A stretch of 46,725 nucleotides of DNA from an uncultured Cyclobacteriaceae bacterium (GCA_905479015.1 CAJQKV010000010.1:1-46725), one strand, 5' to 3'; positions 34,372 through 43,602 are shown, counted from the stretch's first letter. The notes: a model not told the origin generated them from the sequence alone. Made by a program: numbers and translations.

Positions 34372-35694
34372 TTATAGATTGAATAAATGGCTATTGAGGG
34401 ATTTTAAAGTTTTTTCTTTCAAGTTATTTTTTACGAGAAGGGAGATGTTGTTTCTGCTCCCACCATAAGAAATCATTCGAATAGGGATTTCTTCAAGGGC
34501 TTTAAAAATTTCACTACTGATGCCTTTTTGCTCTGCAACCATATCTCCTACGATACAGATTATGGTTTGATTGAGATCAACTTCTACTTTTCCATACTTT
34601 TGAAGATCTTGAATGATTTGCTCAAGAAACATTGGATCATCTATGGTAATAGAAACCGCAATTTCCGAGGTAGTAATCATATCAATGGGGGTTTGATACT
34701 GCTCGAAAACCTCGAAAACTTTGCGGAGAAAGCCATAAGCCAAAATCATCCTAGAAGATTTGATTTTGATTGCCGTAATGCCGTCTTTAGCAGCAATGGC
34801 TTTCACTGTTTCAGGATTTTGATTAGAGGTAATGAGTGTACCATGTGCCAAAGGCGTCATAGTATTTTTTATCCTTACAGGAATGTCAAATTGCTGTGCG
34901 GGTATGATACAGGTTGGGTGTAAAATTTTTGCACCAAAATAAGCCAACTCACCTGCTTCTTCAAAGGACAAATGAGAGATGGGTTTGGTATTATCTACGA
35001 TTCTAGGATCATTATTGTGCATGCCATCAATATCTGTCCAAATTTGGATTTCTTTTACATTTAGGGCCGCACCCATGATGGTTGCACTATAATCACTACC
35101 TCCTCGGTTTAAGTTATCAATACCTCCCGAACAATTTCGACAGATAAAACCTTGTGTGACAAATAATTCATAATTGGTGTTTTGGTTGAGTAAACTTTCT
35201 AATTTAGCCGAAATTAAAGCCATATTAGGCTCTTCTGATTCGTTGAGATACATGAACTCAGCGGCTGGAATTAATACTGAATGGCCGGGGTGTTTTTCAT
35301 TTAAATAGGTTTGGAAAAGATGGGTTGAGATCAATTCACCATTTACTACGATAATTTTAAGAATCTGGTTGTAGAAGGGCTGATGAATGAGCCGATGCAT
35401 TTCGTCAAAATATTGATTAACTATTTCAAAAGCTATTTTTTTATTCGAAACTTCAGTGAGTAGGGATTGTATGAAGGGATCGTAGGTCGCTCTTAATTTT
35501 TCTAGCCGATCAATTGCCCCGTCAACATTTCCCAACTGGAAAAGATTGCCAATTTCCACTAAGGCATTGGTAGTGCCCGATACGGCTGATAATACAATGA
35601 TTTTTTTTTCGTTATCCGTAGTAATCAATTCCGCTACGTGCTTCATTCGATCTGGCGTACCGACTGAGGTACCCCCGAATTTATAAACTTTCAT
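34372..35694 (-). CDS. Aspartate kinase
   Basis: The 440-residue enzyme phosphorylates aspartate, opening the lysine, threonine and methionine route. KFGGTSVG (4-11) is the signature. FVTQGFICRN, LNRGGSDYSATIMGAAL and IQIWTDIDGMHNNDPRIV belong to the kinase core (about 1-280). Two ACT domains (about 295-440) carry feedback sensing, with SSRMILAYGFLRKVFEVF and ISYGGSRNNISLLV visible. No homoserine dehydrogenase is fused. It follows ribH after 4 bp. Which amino acid inhibits it cannot be told. Confidence 0.93.
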   Translation of the reverse strand: MKVYKFGGTSVGTPDRMKHVAELITTDNEKKIIVLSAVSGTTNALVEIGNLFQLGNVDGAIDRLEKLRATYDPFIQSLLTEVSNKKIAFEIVNQYFDEMHRLIHQPFYNQILKIIVVNGELISTHLFQTYLNEKHPGHSVLIPAAEFMYLNESEEPNMALISAKLESLLNQNTNYELFVTQGFICRNCSGGIDNLNRGGSDYSATIMGAALNVKEIQIWTDIDGMHNNDPRIVDNTKPISHLSFEEAGELAYFGAKILHPTCIIPAQQFDIPVRIKNTMTPLAHGTLITSNQNPETVKAIAAKDGITAIKIKSSRMILAYGFLRKVFEVFEQYQTPIDMITTSEIAVSITIDDPMFLEQIIQDLQKYGKVEVDLNQTIICIVGDMVAEQKGISSEIFKALEEIPIRMISYGGSRNNISLLVKNNLKEKTLKSLNSHLFNL

Positions 35695-35698
35695 GTTT

Positions 35699-36178
35699 TT
35701 AAATAATATTCAACATTTTAATCCCGGTCATCGCCGCTTCATCTCCTTTGTTGCCATGCTTACCGCCGGATCGGTCGATGGCTTGTTGTAGTGTGTGGGT
35801 AGTTAAGACACCAAAGACAATAGGTTTGTGAAATTTTAGGTTTAAAGTGGTAATGCCTTGGGCTACAGCATTACATATAAAATCAAAATGGGGAGTTTCA
35901 CCTTGTATTACACAGCCCAGACAAAGGATGGCATCAATATTTTGATCTTGAGCCAAAGTTTGAGCACCCAGTGTTAATTCAAAACTACCGGGGACACTCC
36001 TGATGATGATGTTTTCTTTTTTAGCACCATATTTTAGTAGGGTCTCAAGGGCACCAGACATGAGGGCATGGGTGATTTCATCATTCCATTCCGAGACCAC
36101 GAGACCAAATTTTTTCGATGTGATGTCTGGGAGGTCGCCGCTACTGAATGTACTCAAATTTTTTATTGTACTCGCCAT
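35699..36178 (-). CDS. ribH: 6,7-dimethyl-8-ribityllumazine synthase
   Basis: RibH condenses 5-amino-6-ribitylamino-uracil with 3,4-dihydroxy-butanone 4-phosphate, the penultimate step of riboflavin synthesis. The 159-residue length is normal. VPGSFE (62-67), CLGCVIQGETPHFDF with catalytic His97, and FGVLTTHTLQQAIDR are all present. Its subunits form large icosahedral or decameric shells in other bacteria. It follows the YfgM-like gene after 60 bp and precedes the aspartate kinase gene by 4 bp. No other rib gene is in the window. Confidence 0.95.
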   Translation of the reverse strand: MASTIKNLSTFSSGDLPDITSKKFGLVVSEWNDEITHALMSGALETLLKYGAKKENIIIRSVPGSFELTLGAQTLAQDQNIDAILCLGCVIQGETPHFDFICNAVAQGITTLNLKFHKPIVFGVLTTHTLQQAIDRSGGKHGNKGDEAAMTGIKMLNII

Positions 36179-36238
36179 AAGTGAGAATAAGGGTAAAGTT
36201 AGCTTACCTTCCCCTTGTTATTTCTGTGATGAGATTGC

Positions 36239-36940
36239 TTATTCTACGATTAACCCTTCTAATCTCGCCTTTTGCTTTTGAGATTCCTGAAGTAATACAG
36301 AATTCCTGTATTCCTGTATTATTTTGTCATGCGCATTTATAGCTTCTTTCAAATCGCCCTTCAATTCCAAGGCAAGGGCGTATTTATTTAAATAATAAGG
36401 GGAAAAGTCTTTATTAGGCTTGTGCTGTGCCGCTTTTATAAAATAATTACCCGCCTTATCAAAGTCATCTAATTCCATGTGGGCGTCTCCTATCAATGAA
36501 TAAGCCCTGGCTTGCAGGAGAAAATCATTACTCTTAAAATCATTGAGGTATCTTATGGCATTGTTAAAATCTTTTAAACGCAGATAAATAGCACCAATAT
36601 AAAAGTTAGAGAGATTGGCGGCATCCGTTCCTGAATAGAGCGAAAGGACATCTAAGAATCCATAATTATTACCATCTCCATTGAGCGCCAAACCAATACT
36701 GTCCGCTTCAAAGTAGTAAACTGCCTGAAACATTTCTTCTTGTGCTTCAGCATTTTTATTTTTATTTAGATATGAAAAGCCCAAGAAAGCAATTAGGACT
36801 AAACTGGCAATACCTATTGAGATAAATACGATATTTTGGTTTTTTTTATCGTTAAAAAAAGCTTCTGTTTTGCTGATTATCGCTTCAGGATTCTCAATGA
36901 GATCTAATCCTTTTGATTCTTTATTCTTGGACTTAGCCAT
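36239..36940 (-). CDS. YfgM-like membrane-anchored TPR protein
   Basis: The 233-residue protein has a charged N-terminus, one membrane helix at about 39-57 (IVFISIGIASLVLIAFLGF) and then TPR-like repeats in the periplasm (FNNAIRYLNDFKSNDFLLQA, DAHMELDDFDKAGNYFIKAA and YALALELKGDLKEAINAHDK). This layout matches YfgM-type proteins, which associate with the Sec translocon and PpiD in other bacteria. The window also holds a ppiD-like gene, so a similar partnership is possible. The function is inferred from architecture. Confidence 0.75.
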   Translation of the reverse strand: MAKSKNKESKGLDLIENPEAIISKTEAFFNDKKNQNIVFISIGIASLVLIAFLGFSYLNKNKNAEAQEEMFQAVYYFEADSIGLALNGDGNNYGFLDVLSLYSGTDAANLSNFYIGAIYLRLKDFNNAIRYLNDFKSNDFLLQARAYSLIGDAHMELDDFDKAGNYFIKAAQHKPNKDFSPYYLNKYALALELKGDLKEAINAHDKIIQEYRNSVLLQESQKQKARLEGLIVE

Positions 36941-36962
36941 TTATGTAGATTTTTTTAATGTG

Positions 36963-36970
36963 CAAAGATA
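36963..36970 (-). promoter_or_regulatory. -7 promoter element for the YfgM-like gene
   Basis: TATCTTTG on the minus strand matches TAnnTTTG, 22 nt before the ATG at 36940. Confidence 0.5.
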
Positions 36971-36992
36971 ATGCAATAATGTGATTTAGGGA

Positions 36993-38009
36993 TTACTCCA
37001 ATACAAAAGGATAATCATTTTCTGTATAAACGTCTTGATAGGCATCTGAAGGGTCAGGATAGGGAGATTCTTCGGCAAAAATAACGGCATCAGCCACGCG
37101 CTCCTTTAGTTTTACGTCCATTTCTTTGAGAACTTCCTCAGTCGCATATTTTTTATTTAATATCACGTTTTTAATTTGTTCGATAGGATCTCGGTCTTTA
37201 TAAGAGGCCACTTCTTCTTTGGTTCTGTATTTGGCTGGATCTGACATGGAATGACCTTTGTATCTATACGTCCTAAATTCAAGTAAGGTGGGCCCATCCC
37301 CGCGTCGTGCACGCGCAGCTGCTTCAGTAACAGCATTGTGAACTGCCTCAACACTCATGGCGTCAACCGCGGCAGAAGGGATGTCGTAAGCTTCCCCCAA
37401 CTGGTGAAGTTCGGTGACATTGGAGCTCCGTTCTACGGACGTCCCCATGGCATAGCCATTGTTTTCTATTACGAAGATGACAGGAGTTTTTTGCGTCATG
37501 GCTAAATTTAATGCTTCATGAAAAGCGCCCTGTCGTACGGCACCATCTCCCATATAGCAGATGCACAAGTTCCCCGTACCTTTGTATTTTTCTGCGAATC
37601 CGAGTCCTGCACCCAAGGGAATTTGACCTCCCACAATTCCATGACCACCCACAAAACCCACTTCTTTATCAAACATGTGCATAGAGCCTCCCTTTCCCTT
37701 GGAGACACCGGTTGACTTACCGAATAATTCTGCCATGATGTATTTAGGGTCAGTACCTAGGGCAATAGGATGGGCATGATCTCGGTAAGAAGTGATGTAT
37801 TTATCTCCTTTGATAAGTGCAGAAACTGAACCTGCTGCACAGGCCTCTTGGCCAATGTAAAGGTGGCAAAATCCTCTTATTTTTTGTTGGCCGTACAATT
37901 GTCCTGCCTTTTCTTCAAATCTGCGCATGAATAACATTTGTTCATACCAATTCAAGTAGGTTTCTTTAGAAAAAGCTACTTTGTTATTTTTTTTTGTTTT
38001 CGCTACCAT
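36993..38009 (-). CDS. pdhA: Pyruvate dehydrogenase E1 component, alpha subunit
   Basis: The E1 alpha subunit binds thiamine diphosphate and decarboxylates pyruvate. The 338-residue protein has QMLFMRRFEEKAGQLYGQQK at the N-terminus and GGSMHMFDKEVGFVGGHGIV. The ThDP motif runs from GDG (154-156) to ENN (182-184), and the loop RYKGHSMSDPAKYR is typical of E1 alpha. The beta subunit and E2 genes are not adjacent, so they must lie elsewhere, as is common in Bacteroidota. It is divergent from recF. Confidence 0.93.
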   Translation of the reverse strand: MVAKTKKNNKVAFSKETYLNWYEQMLFMRRFEEKAGQLYGQQKIRGFCHLYIGQEACAAGSVSALIKGDKYITSYRDHAHPIALGTDPKYIMAELFGKSTGVSKGKGGSMHMFDKEVGFVGGHGIVGGQIPLGAGLGFAEKYKGTGNLCICYMGDGAVRQGAFHEALNLAMTQKTPVIFVIENNGYAMGTSVERSSNVTELHQLGEAYDIPSAAVDAMSVEAVHNAVTEAAARARRGDGPTLLEFRTYRYKGHSMSDPAKYRTKEEVASYKDRDPIEQIKNVILNKKYATEEVLKEMDVKLKERVADAVIFAEESPYPDPSDAYQDVYTENDYPFVLE

Positions 38010-38067
38010 ACCACCTACGCTCTGATGTAAAATTCTTTAATTTGCCTTAAATAATATAAATGAAGGG

Positions 38068-38075
38068 CAAAAATA
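38068..38075 (-). promoter_or_regulatory. -7 promoter element for pdhA
   Basis: TATTTTTG on the minus strand matches TAnnTTTG, 58 nt before the pdhA ATG, leaving an ordinary leader. It lies in the 93-bp divergent spacer with recF. Confidence 0.4.
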
Positions 38076-38102
38076 ATTAAAATATACTGATCCTCAAATT
38101 TA

Positions 38103-39215
38103 ATGAAAATCAACGCACTTGCACTTCAAAATTTTAAGAATTACGAAAATTTGGCCTTGGAATTTACAGAGGGGATTCAGTTATTCCTCGGTCAGAATGG
38201 TATGGGGAAAACGAATTTATTAGATGCATTACATTATTTAACCTTCACTAAGACCGCTTTTGTAAATACAGATAATCAGAATATCAGAAAAGGGGCGTTG
38301 TATTTTCTTGTCAAAGGAGATTTTGAAAATGATGGGCAAACCCATGAAGTGATTTGTTACCATGAGTTGAGGAAAAAAAAGGTAATCAAACTCAATGGGT
38401 CTCCCTATGATCGGATTATTGAACACATTGGCAAATTGCCTTTAGTCCTAAGTACCCCCTATGACAGCGATTTGATACGGGAAATTAGTGAAGTTCGCAG
38501 AAAGTGGGTAGATGGTTGTATTGCCCAATACAATCAAGAATATTTAGCTGATCTGATGGTATATAATAGAATTTTGAGCCAAAGAAACGCATTACTAAAG
38601 GGCATGGAGGGCCATTTAAAGGCATCCAATGAATCACTTTTAGATACTTATGACACCCAATTAATCACACTGTCCAAAAGCTTGAGTCACGTGCGCGCAG
38701 ATTTTGTCGATAAGTTTGTTCCCTTTTTGAGCGCCAATGAAGGGCTAATTGTTTTTGAACATGAAACTTGTTCAATGACTTACCAATCTCAGATATTAGC
38801 AGGGGATTTTGAGCATACTTTTTTAGAAAGTCGAAAGAAAGATCTTTTGACCTTACGAACAAATGTGGGATCACATAAGGATGATTACTCCTTTTTAATG
38901 GATGGGCAGCCTCTAAAAAAGTTTGGCTCTCAAGGGCAACAAAAAAGTTTTTTAATTGCGTTACGGCTTTCACAATATGATTATTTGGCCAAAGCGACGC
39001 AGACAAAGCCTATGTTGCTGTTGGATGACATCTTTGACAAACTCGATGATGAGCGCATTGGGAGGCTCACGGATTTATTAAGTGATTCGGCAAGATTTGG
39101 TCAAGTTTTTATCACGGATGCTCGAAAAGAAAGGTCATCTTTACTCATGAAAGGCAAGCACAATGCTAAAATATTTGAAATAGAAAATGGAAAGGTGAAC
39201 AGTTATGAAACATGA
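38103..39215 (+). CDS. recF: DNA replication and repair protein RecF
   Basis: RecF is an SMC-like ATPase that helps load RecA at single-strand gaps with RecO and RecR. The 370-residue protein starts MKINALALQNFKNYENLALE, then Walker A GQNGMGKT (30-37). The ABC signature is in FGSQGQQKSFLIALRL and Walker B in MLLLDDIFDKLDDERI. The length is normal. It overlaps the DUF721/DciA-like gene by 11 bp, so they are co-translated. That pairing is common near dnaA or gyrase genes in other bacteria, but those are not in this window. Confidence 0.95.
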   Translation: MKINALALQNFKNYENLALEFTEGIQLFLGQNGMGKTNLLDALHYLTFTKTAFVNTDNQNIRKGALYFLVKGDFENDGQTHEVICYHELRKKKVIKLNGSPYDRIIEHIGKLPLVLSTPYDSDLIREISEVRRKWVDGCIAQYNQEYLADLMVYNRILSQRNALLKGMEGHLKASNESLLDTYDTQLITLSKSLSHVRADFVDKFVPFLSANEGLIVFEHETCSMTYQSQILAGDFEHTFLESRKKDLLTLRTNVGSHKDDYSFLMDGQPLKKFGSQGQQKSFLIALRLSQYDYLAKATQTKPMLLLDDIFDKLDDERIGRLTDLLSDSARFGQVFITDARKERSSLLMKGKHNAKIFEIENGKVNSYET

Positions 39216-39495
39216 CCGAACCCAAAGCTTACGAGAGGCCATTGGTAAATACTTAAAAGAAGAAAAGCTCGAGGGAAAGCTCAATGAGCACAAACTTATT
39301 GGCATGTGGCAGGAACTTATGGGGCCTACTATCGCGAGTCGTACGGCTCGAATGTTTATCAAAAAAAAGACACTTTATGTCAACATGAATTCAGCGCCAT
39401 TGAAACAAGAACTGAATATGTCAAAGGCTAAAGTCTTGAAATTAATTCACCAAAAGGTGGGGATAGACATCATCGATGATGTTAAATTCCTCTAG
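39205..39495 (+). CDS. DUF721 (DciA-like) protein
   Basis: The 96-residue protein has the DUF721 pattern: a helical start (SLREAIGKYLKEEKLEGK), then MWQELMGPTIASRTARMFIK, KKTLYVNMNSAPLKQELNMS and a final helix. The fold is a KH-like domain. DciA in many bacteria lacking DnaC loads the replicative helicase, and this protein may do so, though the short form has only the core domain. It overlaps the recF end by 11 bp, tying it to replication and repair. Confidence 0.8.
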   Translation: MKHDRTQSLREAIGKYLKEEKLEGKLNEHKLIGMWQELMGPTIASRTARMFIKKKTLYVNMNSAPLKQELNMSKAKVLKLIHQKVGIDIIDDVKFL

Positions 39496-39502
39496 TAAGC
39501 CA

Positions 39503-40219
39503 TTATTTTATTTTTTTAAGAGGGATTTCTTTTTTGCGAAAAGAGAAATTATAAATCAGATAATAACTGAATCCCATATTGGCTGTTTTGTCATCGGTAC
39601 CACTTTTCCAATTCCTGCCCCAGCCGGGGATATCAAAAGGGATGAATTGATCCGGAGCAGAAACATTTTTCATGAGTTCGATTCGTAGGACAGCGCCTAG
39701 CAAAACATTTTTCCAAACGTGTACATTGAGCCGCAACAATATTTCTGTCCAATGGGCTGAAACATCCTTATTGGAGAATTGCAAGGTTTGGGTACCGAAC
39801 CAAGGATTTTCCTCTGCAAAAGTCAATTGGTCAGAAAACCTACTTTTCGCATACCTCAGACCCAAGGAAACCATATTTCTGTATTTATTGTGAGGGATGA
39901 GATTGTAATCGAGACCCCACTTGAAAAAAGTCCCTTGATTGGTATATTCATAGGTTTTTAATCGGTTAATTTCTTCTGCCCCACCCTCAAAGGCGAGGAG
40001 GAATCGATGAAAATCAAGGTCCACCATTCCACCCAAAGAACGTTTATAACCCTTTATGGCCGTCCCTATTAACCGTGAGCCCTCGATTCCAACATGTAAC
40101 CTTGAGGGATTCCAGTCCGGTTTAATGCGCACGGTGTCTGCTATTTGGCTCATCCCGATAAAAGGGAGAAGTGTGAGAAATAGGATGTTATAAATAGATT
40201 TCAAAATTGATAGGGACAT
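39503..40219 (-). CDS. DUF6048 family outer-membrane-like protein
   Basis: I prefer the ATG at 40219 over 40243, because it gives a clean signal peptide (MSLSILKSIYNILFLTLLPF). The mature part is about 210 residues of alternating strands typical of a small beta-barrel or beta-rich outer-membrane protein (FFKWGLDYNLIPHNKYRNMV, SLGLRYAKSRFSDQL, HWTEILLRLNVHVWKNVLLG and NMGFSYYLIYNFSFRKK). This matches DUF6048, a family found with DUF6452 in Bacteroidota. The function is unknown. The start lies inside the 3' end of the DUF6452 gene, so the pair is coupled. Confidence 0.72.
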   Translation of the reverse strand: MSLSILKSIYNILFLTLLPFIGMSQIADTVRIKPDWNPSRLHVGIEGSRLIGTAIKGYKRSLGGMVDLDFHRFLLAFEGGAEEINRLKTYEYTNQGTFFKWGLDYNLIPHNKYRNMVSLGLRYAKSRFSDQLTFAEENPWFGTQTLQFSNKDVSAHWTEILLRLNVHVWKNVLLGAVLRIELMKNVSAPDQFIPFDIPGWGRNWKSGTDDKTANMGFSYYLIYNFSFRKKEIPLKKIK

Positions 40220-40634
40220 AATCGAAATGAACTTCTGATCCAACGATCACCAAGGAGTCAAAAGAGTGATAGCTTGTGTCTAAGTCATAAAACCTAATGG
40301 CAGCCTCACAAGAAAGCGCATAAATGAGAGGTTGAACCTTATAAGTAATGGCCAATGAATAAAGGCTACTGTCTGTGTAATAATGAAAGACCGCTTCGGT
40401 GTTTTCAACAGGCAAAGGGAGGAGCAGGCCTATGAGTGTATCTTGATCTCCTGGCAATCGACCAAAACCTTCTAGAATGATTGAATCAAAGGCAATGATT
40501 TGAACTTCATCATTTAACACATCAAATGTGGCTACCGCATAATTTCCATAAGGATCCAATGTGCAATCCTCAATCTCATTACAGGATTCGAAGAGGCAAA
40601 AGCCAAAACTCAAAAAGAATAACCAAAATCGCAT
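40188..40634 (-). CDS. DUF6452 family lipoprotein
   Basis: The 148-residue protein has a lipoprotein signal with Cys18 (FGFCLFESC). The mature part is beta-rich and matches DUF6452 (FHYYTDSSLYSLAITYKVQP, ALSCEAAIRFYDLDTSYHSF). It is almost always followed by a DUF6048 gene, as here, with the two frames overlapping by at least 32 bp. The function of the pair is unknown; a surface role is likely from the signals. A perfect -7 element lies 6 nt before the ATG. Confidence 0.72.
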   Translation of the reverse strand: MRFWLFFLSFGFCLFESCNEIEDCTLDPYGNYAVATFDVLNDEVQIIAFDSIILEGFGRLPGDQDTLIGLLLPLPVENTEAVFHYYTDSSLYSLAITYKVQPLIYALSCEAAIRFYDLDTSYHSFDSLVIVGSEVHFDYVPINFEIYL

Positions 40635-40640
40635 TATTTA

Positions 40641-40648
40641 CAAAGTTA
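40641..40648 (-). promoter_or_regulatory. -7 promoter element before the DUF6452 gene
   Basis: TAACTTTG on the minus strand matches TAnnTTTG, with only 6 nt to the ATG. It suggests a leaderless transcript for the DUF6452/DUF6048 pair. Confidence 0.5.
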
Positions 40649-40693
40649 GTGAATGGATGCTCATCTTGGATGCTTAAGCGACTCCATTTGTAT

Positions 40694-40701
40694 TAGCTTT
40701 G
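40694..40701 (+). promoter_or_regulatory. -7 promoter element before rimO
   Basis: TAGCTTTG matches TAnnTTTG, 20 nt before the rimO GTG. A TTG at 40666-40668 could be the -33 element, though the 25-nt spacing is a little long. It is divergent from the DUF6452 promoter about 50 bp away. Confidence 0.45.
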
Positions 40702-40721
40702 TAAAAAATTAATATTATTTT

Positions 40722-42038
40722 GTGAAGACTAAAGGAAGAAAAAAGGATAAGGTGAACATTGTGACACTTGGGTGTTCCAAGAATATTGTGGATTCAGAAG
40801 TTATGTTGACTCAATTAAGAGGCAACCAAATTGACACCACCCATGAGTCAGAAAGCGATGCTGCCAATATAATTGTGATCAATACCTGCGGGTTTATTGA
40901 TAATGCAAAACAAGAATCAATCGATACGATATTGAGGTATGCAGATGCCAAAGAGGAGGGTATGGTGGAGAAAGTTTTTGTCACGGGCTGTCTCTCGGAG
41001 CGCTACAGATCAGAGCTTCAAAAAGAAATCACAAACGTAGATGGCTGGTTTGGGACCATGGAACTTCCTCTGCTGCTAAAAAGGTTTAATGCTACCTATA
41101 AAAGTGAATTACTAGGGGAACGCATTACCACGACCGCTAACCACTATGCTTATTTGAAAATATCCGAGGGTTGTGACCGACCCTGTACCTTTTGCGCCAT
41201 CCCATTGATGCGAGGCAAGCACGTTTCAAAACCCATTGAAGAGATTCTTTTGGAAGCAAAGAATTTAGTGAAAAACGGGACCAAAGAGATTTTATTAATT
41301 GCTCAAGACTCAACTTATTATGGCTTAGATATTTATAAAAAAAGAGCCCTTGCTGATTTGATGAATCAGTTGGCAGATGTCGAAGGCCTTGATTGGATCA
41401 GGCTTCACTATGCCTTTCCTAGTGGATTTCCGATGGATGTTTTGGATGTGATGGCCAAGAGGAACAATATTTGTAATTATCTGGACATACCCTTACAGCA
41501 TGGATCAACGCGCATGCTTGAATTGATGCGAAGAGGTACGACCCGGGAGAAAACAGAGGCTCTTTTGAATGTCATAAGAGAGAAAATTCCTAAAATTGCC
41601 ATTAGAACCACGCTGATCGTTGGGCATCCGGGCGAAACAGAAGAAGCATTTTTGGAGATGATGGACTTTGTTGAAAAAAATAGATTTGAAAGATTAGGTG
41701 TCTTTACCTATTCTCATGAGGAGGACACCCATTCTTATACGATGAAAGATGATGTTCCCGATGAGGTAAAGCAACAACGCTTAGAGGCAATTATGGAATT
41801 ACAAGAAGGAATTTCCGAAGAAATAAATGCTGAAAAAGTGGGGAAAAAATACCGCGTGTTGATTGATCGGTTTGAGGGAGGACAATATGTGGGACGTACC
41901 GAGCATGATTCTCCTGAAGTGGATAATGAAGTACTTATAAATTCGGATGATGGTTATCTTAGGGTGGGAGATTTTTGTGAAGTAGTAATCACATCTGCAT
42001 CGGCTTTTGATTTATATGCAAAACCCATAAAAGCCTAG
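40722..42038 (+). CDS. rimO: Ribosomal protein S12 methylthiotransferase
   Basis: RimO adds a methylthio group to an aspartate of ribosomal protein S12 using SAM and two iron-sulfur clusters. The 438-residue protein has the N-terminal cluster cysteines Cys18, Cys56 and Cys90, and the radical-SAM motif CDRPCTFC (Cys151, Cys155, Cys158). LDIPLQHGSTRMLELMRRGT and a C-terminal TRAM domain (about 372-438) complete it. The start is GTG at 40722. The TRAM segment contains VLIDRFEGGQYVGRTEHDSP, which fits RimO better than MiaB. bshC follows after 7 bp. Confidence 0.94.
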   Translation: MKTKGRKKDKVNIVTLGCSKNIVDSEVMLTQLRGNQIDTTHESESDAANIIVINTCGFIDNAKQESIDTILRYADAKEEGMVEKVFVTGCLSERYRSELQKEITNVDGWFGTMELPLLLKRFNATYKSELLGERITTTANHYAYLKISEGCDRPCTFCAIPLMRGKHVSKPIEEILLEAKNLVKNGTKEILLIAQDSTYYGLDIYKKRALADLMNQLADVEGLDWIRLHYAFPSGFPMDVLDVMAKRNNICNYLDIPLQHGSTRMLELMRRGTTREKTEALLNVIREKIPKIAIRTTLIVGHPGETEEAFLEMMDFVEKNRFERLGVFTYSHEEDTHSYTMKDDVPDEVKQQRLEAIMELQEGISEEINAEKVGKKYRVLIDRFEGGQYVGRTEHDSPEVDNEVLINSDDGYLRVGDFCEVVITSASAFDLYAKPIKA

Positions 42039-42045
42039 TCTAATC

Positions 42046-43602
42046 ATGAAAAAAACACATCTATCTTTACGAAAAGCAGGCTCTTTTTCAGAGATGTTTT
42101 TAGATTATATCGAGGGACAAGATGCGTTGAAAGAATTTTATGAGTGGGAGCCTAAAATTGAATCCTTTAAATCTGCAATCACTAATAAAGCATTCAGTCC
42201 GACAAAGAGAAAAACGCTGGTAGATGCTTTAGAGATTCAGTATGACGGCTTGAACTGTGCGTCAAAACTTTCGGAGAACATTCAAAGCCTTTCAGAAGCG
42301 CGTACCTTCACCGTCACTACAGGTCATCAGTTGAATATATTTACAGGGCCTCTTTATTTTTTATTCAAGCTAATCACCACCATAAATTTATCAAAAAAGC
42401 TCAAAGCACATTATCCTGATTATCATTTTATTCCCGTTTATTGGATGGCTACTGAAGACCATGACTTTGAAGAAATTAGCTGTTTCAATATGTTTGGTAA
42501 AAAATACCAATGGGCTACCGAACAAACCGGTGCAGTAGGAAGATTTGATCCTTCTTCACTAGCGGAAGTGCTGGATCAGATACATGAGAACGTCGAGTTA
42601 TTTGAAAAAGCCTATGGTCGATTTGAAACTTTAGCAGATTCAGTACGATTTTACGTTAATGAACTCTTTGGATCTGAAGGCCTGATTGTGGTTGATGGTG
42701 ATGATCGCCAATTGAAGGCCCAGTTTGCACCTATAATGAAGGATGATATCCTCAATCAAAACGCGCATCAGAGGGTAAAAGACACCAATGAGCAATTGAT
42801 TGATTTAGGTTACAAATCACAAGCATTTAGTAGGCCCATCAACTTTTTTTATCTCGATGATTTTCGGAGACGGATTATTTCTGATGGGGAAAATTTCAGT
42901 GTGCTGGACTCAGACATTAAATTTACCAAGCAGGAGATTCTTTCAGAGATTGACCATTACCCAGAAAGGTTCAGTCCCAATGTGATTATGAGACCCATTT
43001 ATCAAGAGGTCATATTACCCAATATAGCTTATTTAGGAGGCCCAGCCGAGATCATTTATTGGCTACAATTAAAAGGGGTTTTTGATTATTATAAGATGAG
43101 TTTTCCTGTTTTAATGCCTCGAAATTTCGGGATGATTATTAATCAAACCACAGCAAAAAAGGCAAAAAAATTAGGTATAGCTGATGAGCAGCTCTTTCGA
43201 AGCAAGCAACAATTGAAAACAGATTATTTAAGTCGGACAAGTACCCATCAACCTTCTCTAAATGATCAAAAGCAGTCGTTCAGTGAGTTGTTTGAAACGA
43301 TAAAAATAAAAGCGGAATTGATTGATCAATCTTTGGGGGGTTATATCGGCTCAGAGCAAGTGAAAGCGATAAAGGCGTTAGAGCATATTGAGAAAAAACT
43401 TAAAAAATCCTTAGAAAAAAATCACCAAACAGCACTCACGCAGATAGAGGGTATTAAGGATAGATTATTTCCGAACGGGGTCCTTCAAGAACGGAGTGAA
43501 AATTATTTAAATTTTTATTTTAATAATACAGCGCTAATTCAGGAGCTGTTGGATGAATTTGAGCCCTTTAAATTTTCATTTTATCTGTTTTGGGAGGAAT
43601 AA
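42046..43602 (+). CDS. bshC: Bacillithiol biosynthesis cysteine-adding enzyme
   Basis: BshC adds cysteine to glucosaminyl-malate in the last step of bacillithiol synthesis. The 518-residue length is typical. Conserved segments are TTGHQLNIFTGP (91-102), YWMATEDHDFEE (132-143), NVIMRPIYQEVILPNIAYLG and GGPAEIIYWLQLKGVFDYY, with a helical C-terminal coiled part. The ligase activity has not been proven for most homologues but the family assignment is firm. It lies between rimO and the folate gene, with ypdA two genes downstream. bshA and bshB are not in the window. Confidence 0.93.
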   Translation: MKKTHLSLRKAGSFSEMFLDYIEGQDALKEFYEWEPKIESFKSAITNKAFSPTKRKTLVDALEIQYDGLNCASKLSENIQSLSEARTFTVTTGHQLNIFTGPLYFLFKLITTINLSKKLKAHYPDYHFIPVYWMATEDHDFEEISCFNMFGKKYQWATEQTGAVGRFDPSSLAEVLDQIHENVELFEKAYGRFETLADSVRFYVNELFGSEGLIVVDGDDRQLKAQFAPIMKDDILNQNAHQRVKDTNEQLIDLGYKSQAFSRPINFFYLDDFRRRIISDGENFSVLDSDIKFTKQEILSEIDHYPERFSPNVIMRPIYQEVILPNIAYLGGPAEIIYWLQLKGVFDYYKMSFPVLMPRNFGMIINQTTAKKAKKLGIADEQLFRSKQQLKTDYLSRTSTHQPSLNDQKQSFSELFETIKIKAELIDQSLGGYIGSEQVKAIKALEHIEKKLKKSLEKNHQTALTQIEGIKDRLFPNGVLQERSENYLNFYFNNTALIQELLDEFEPFKFSFYLFWEE

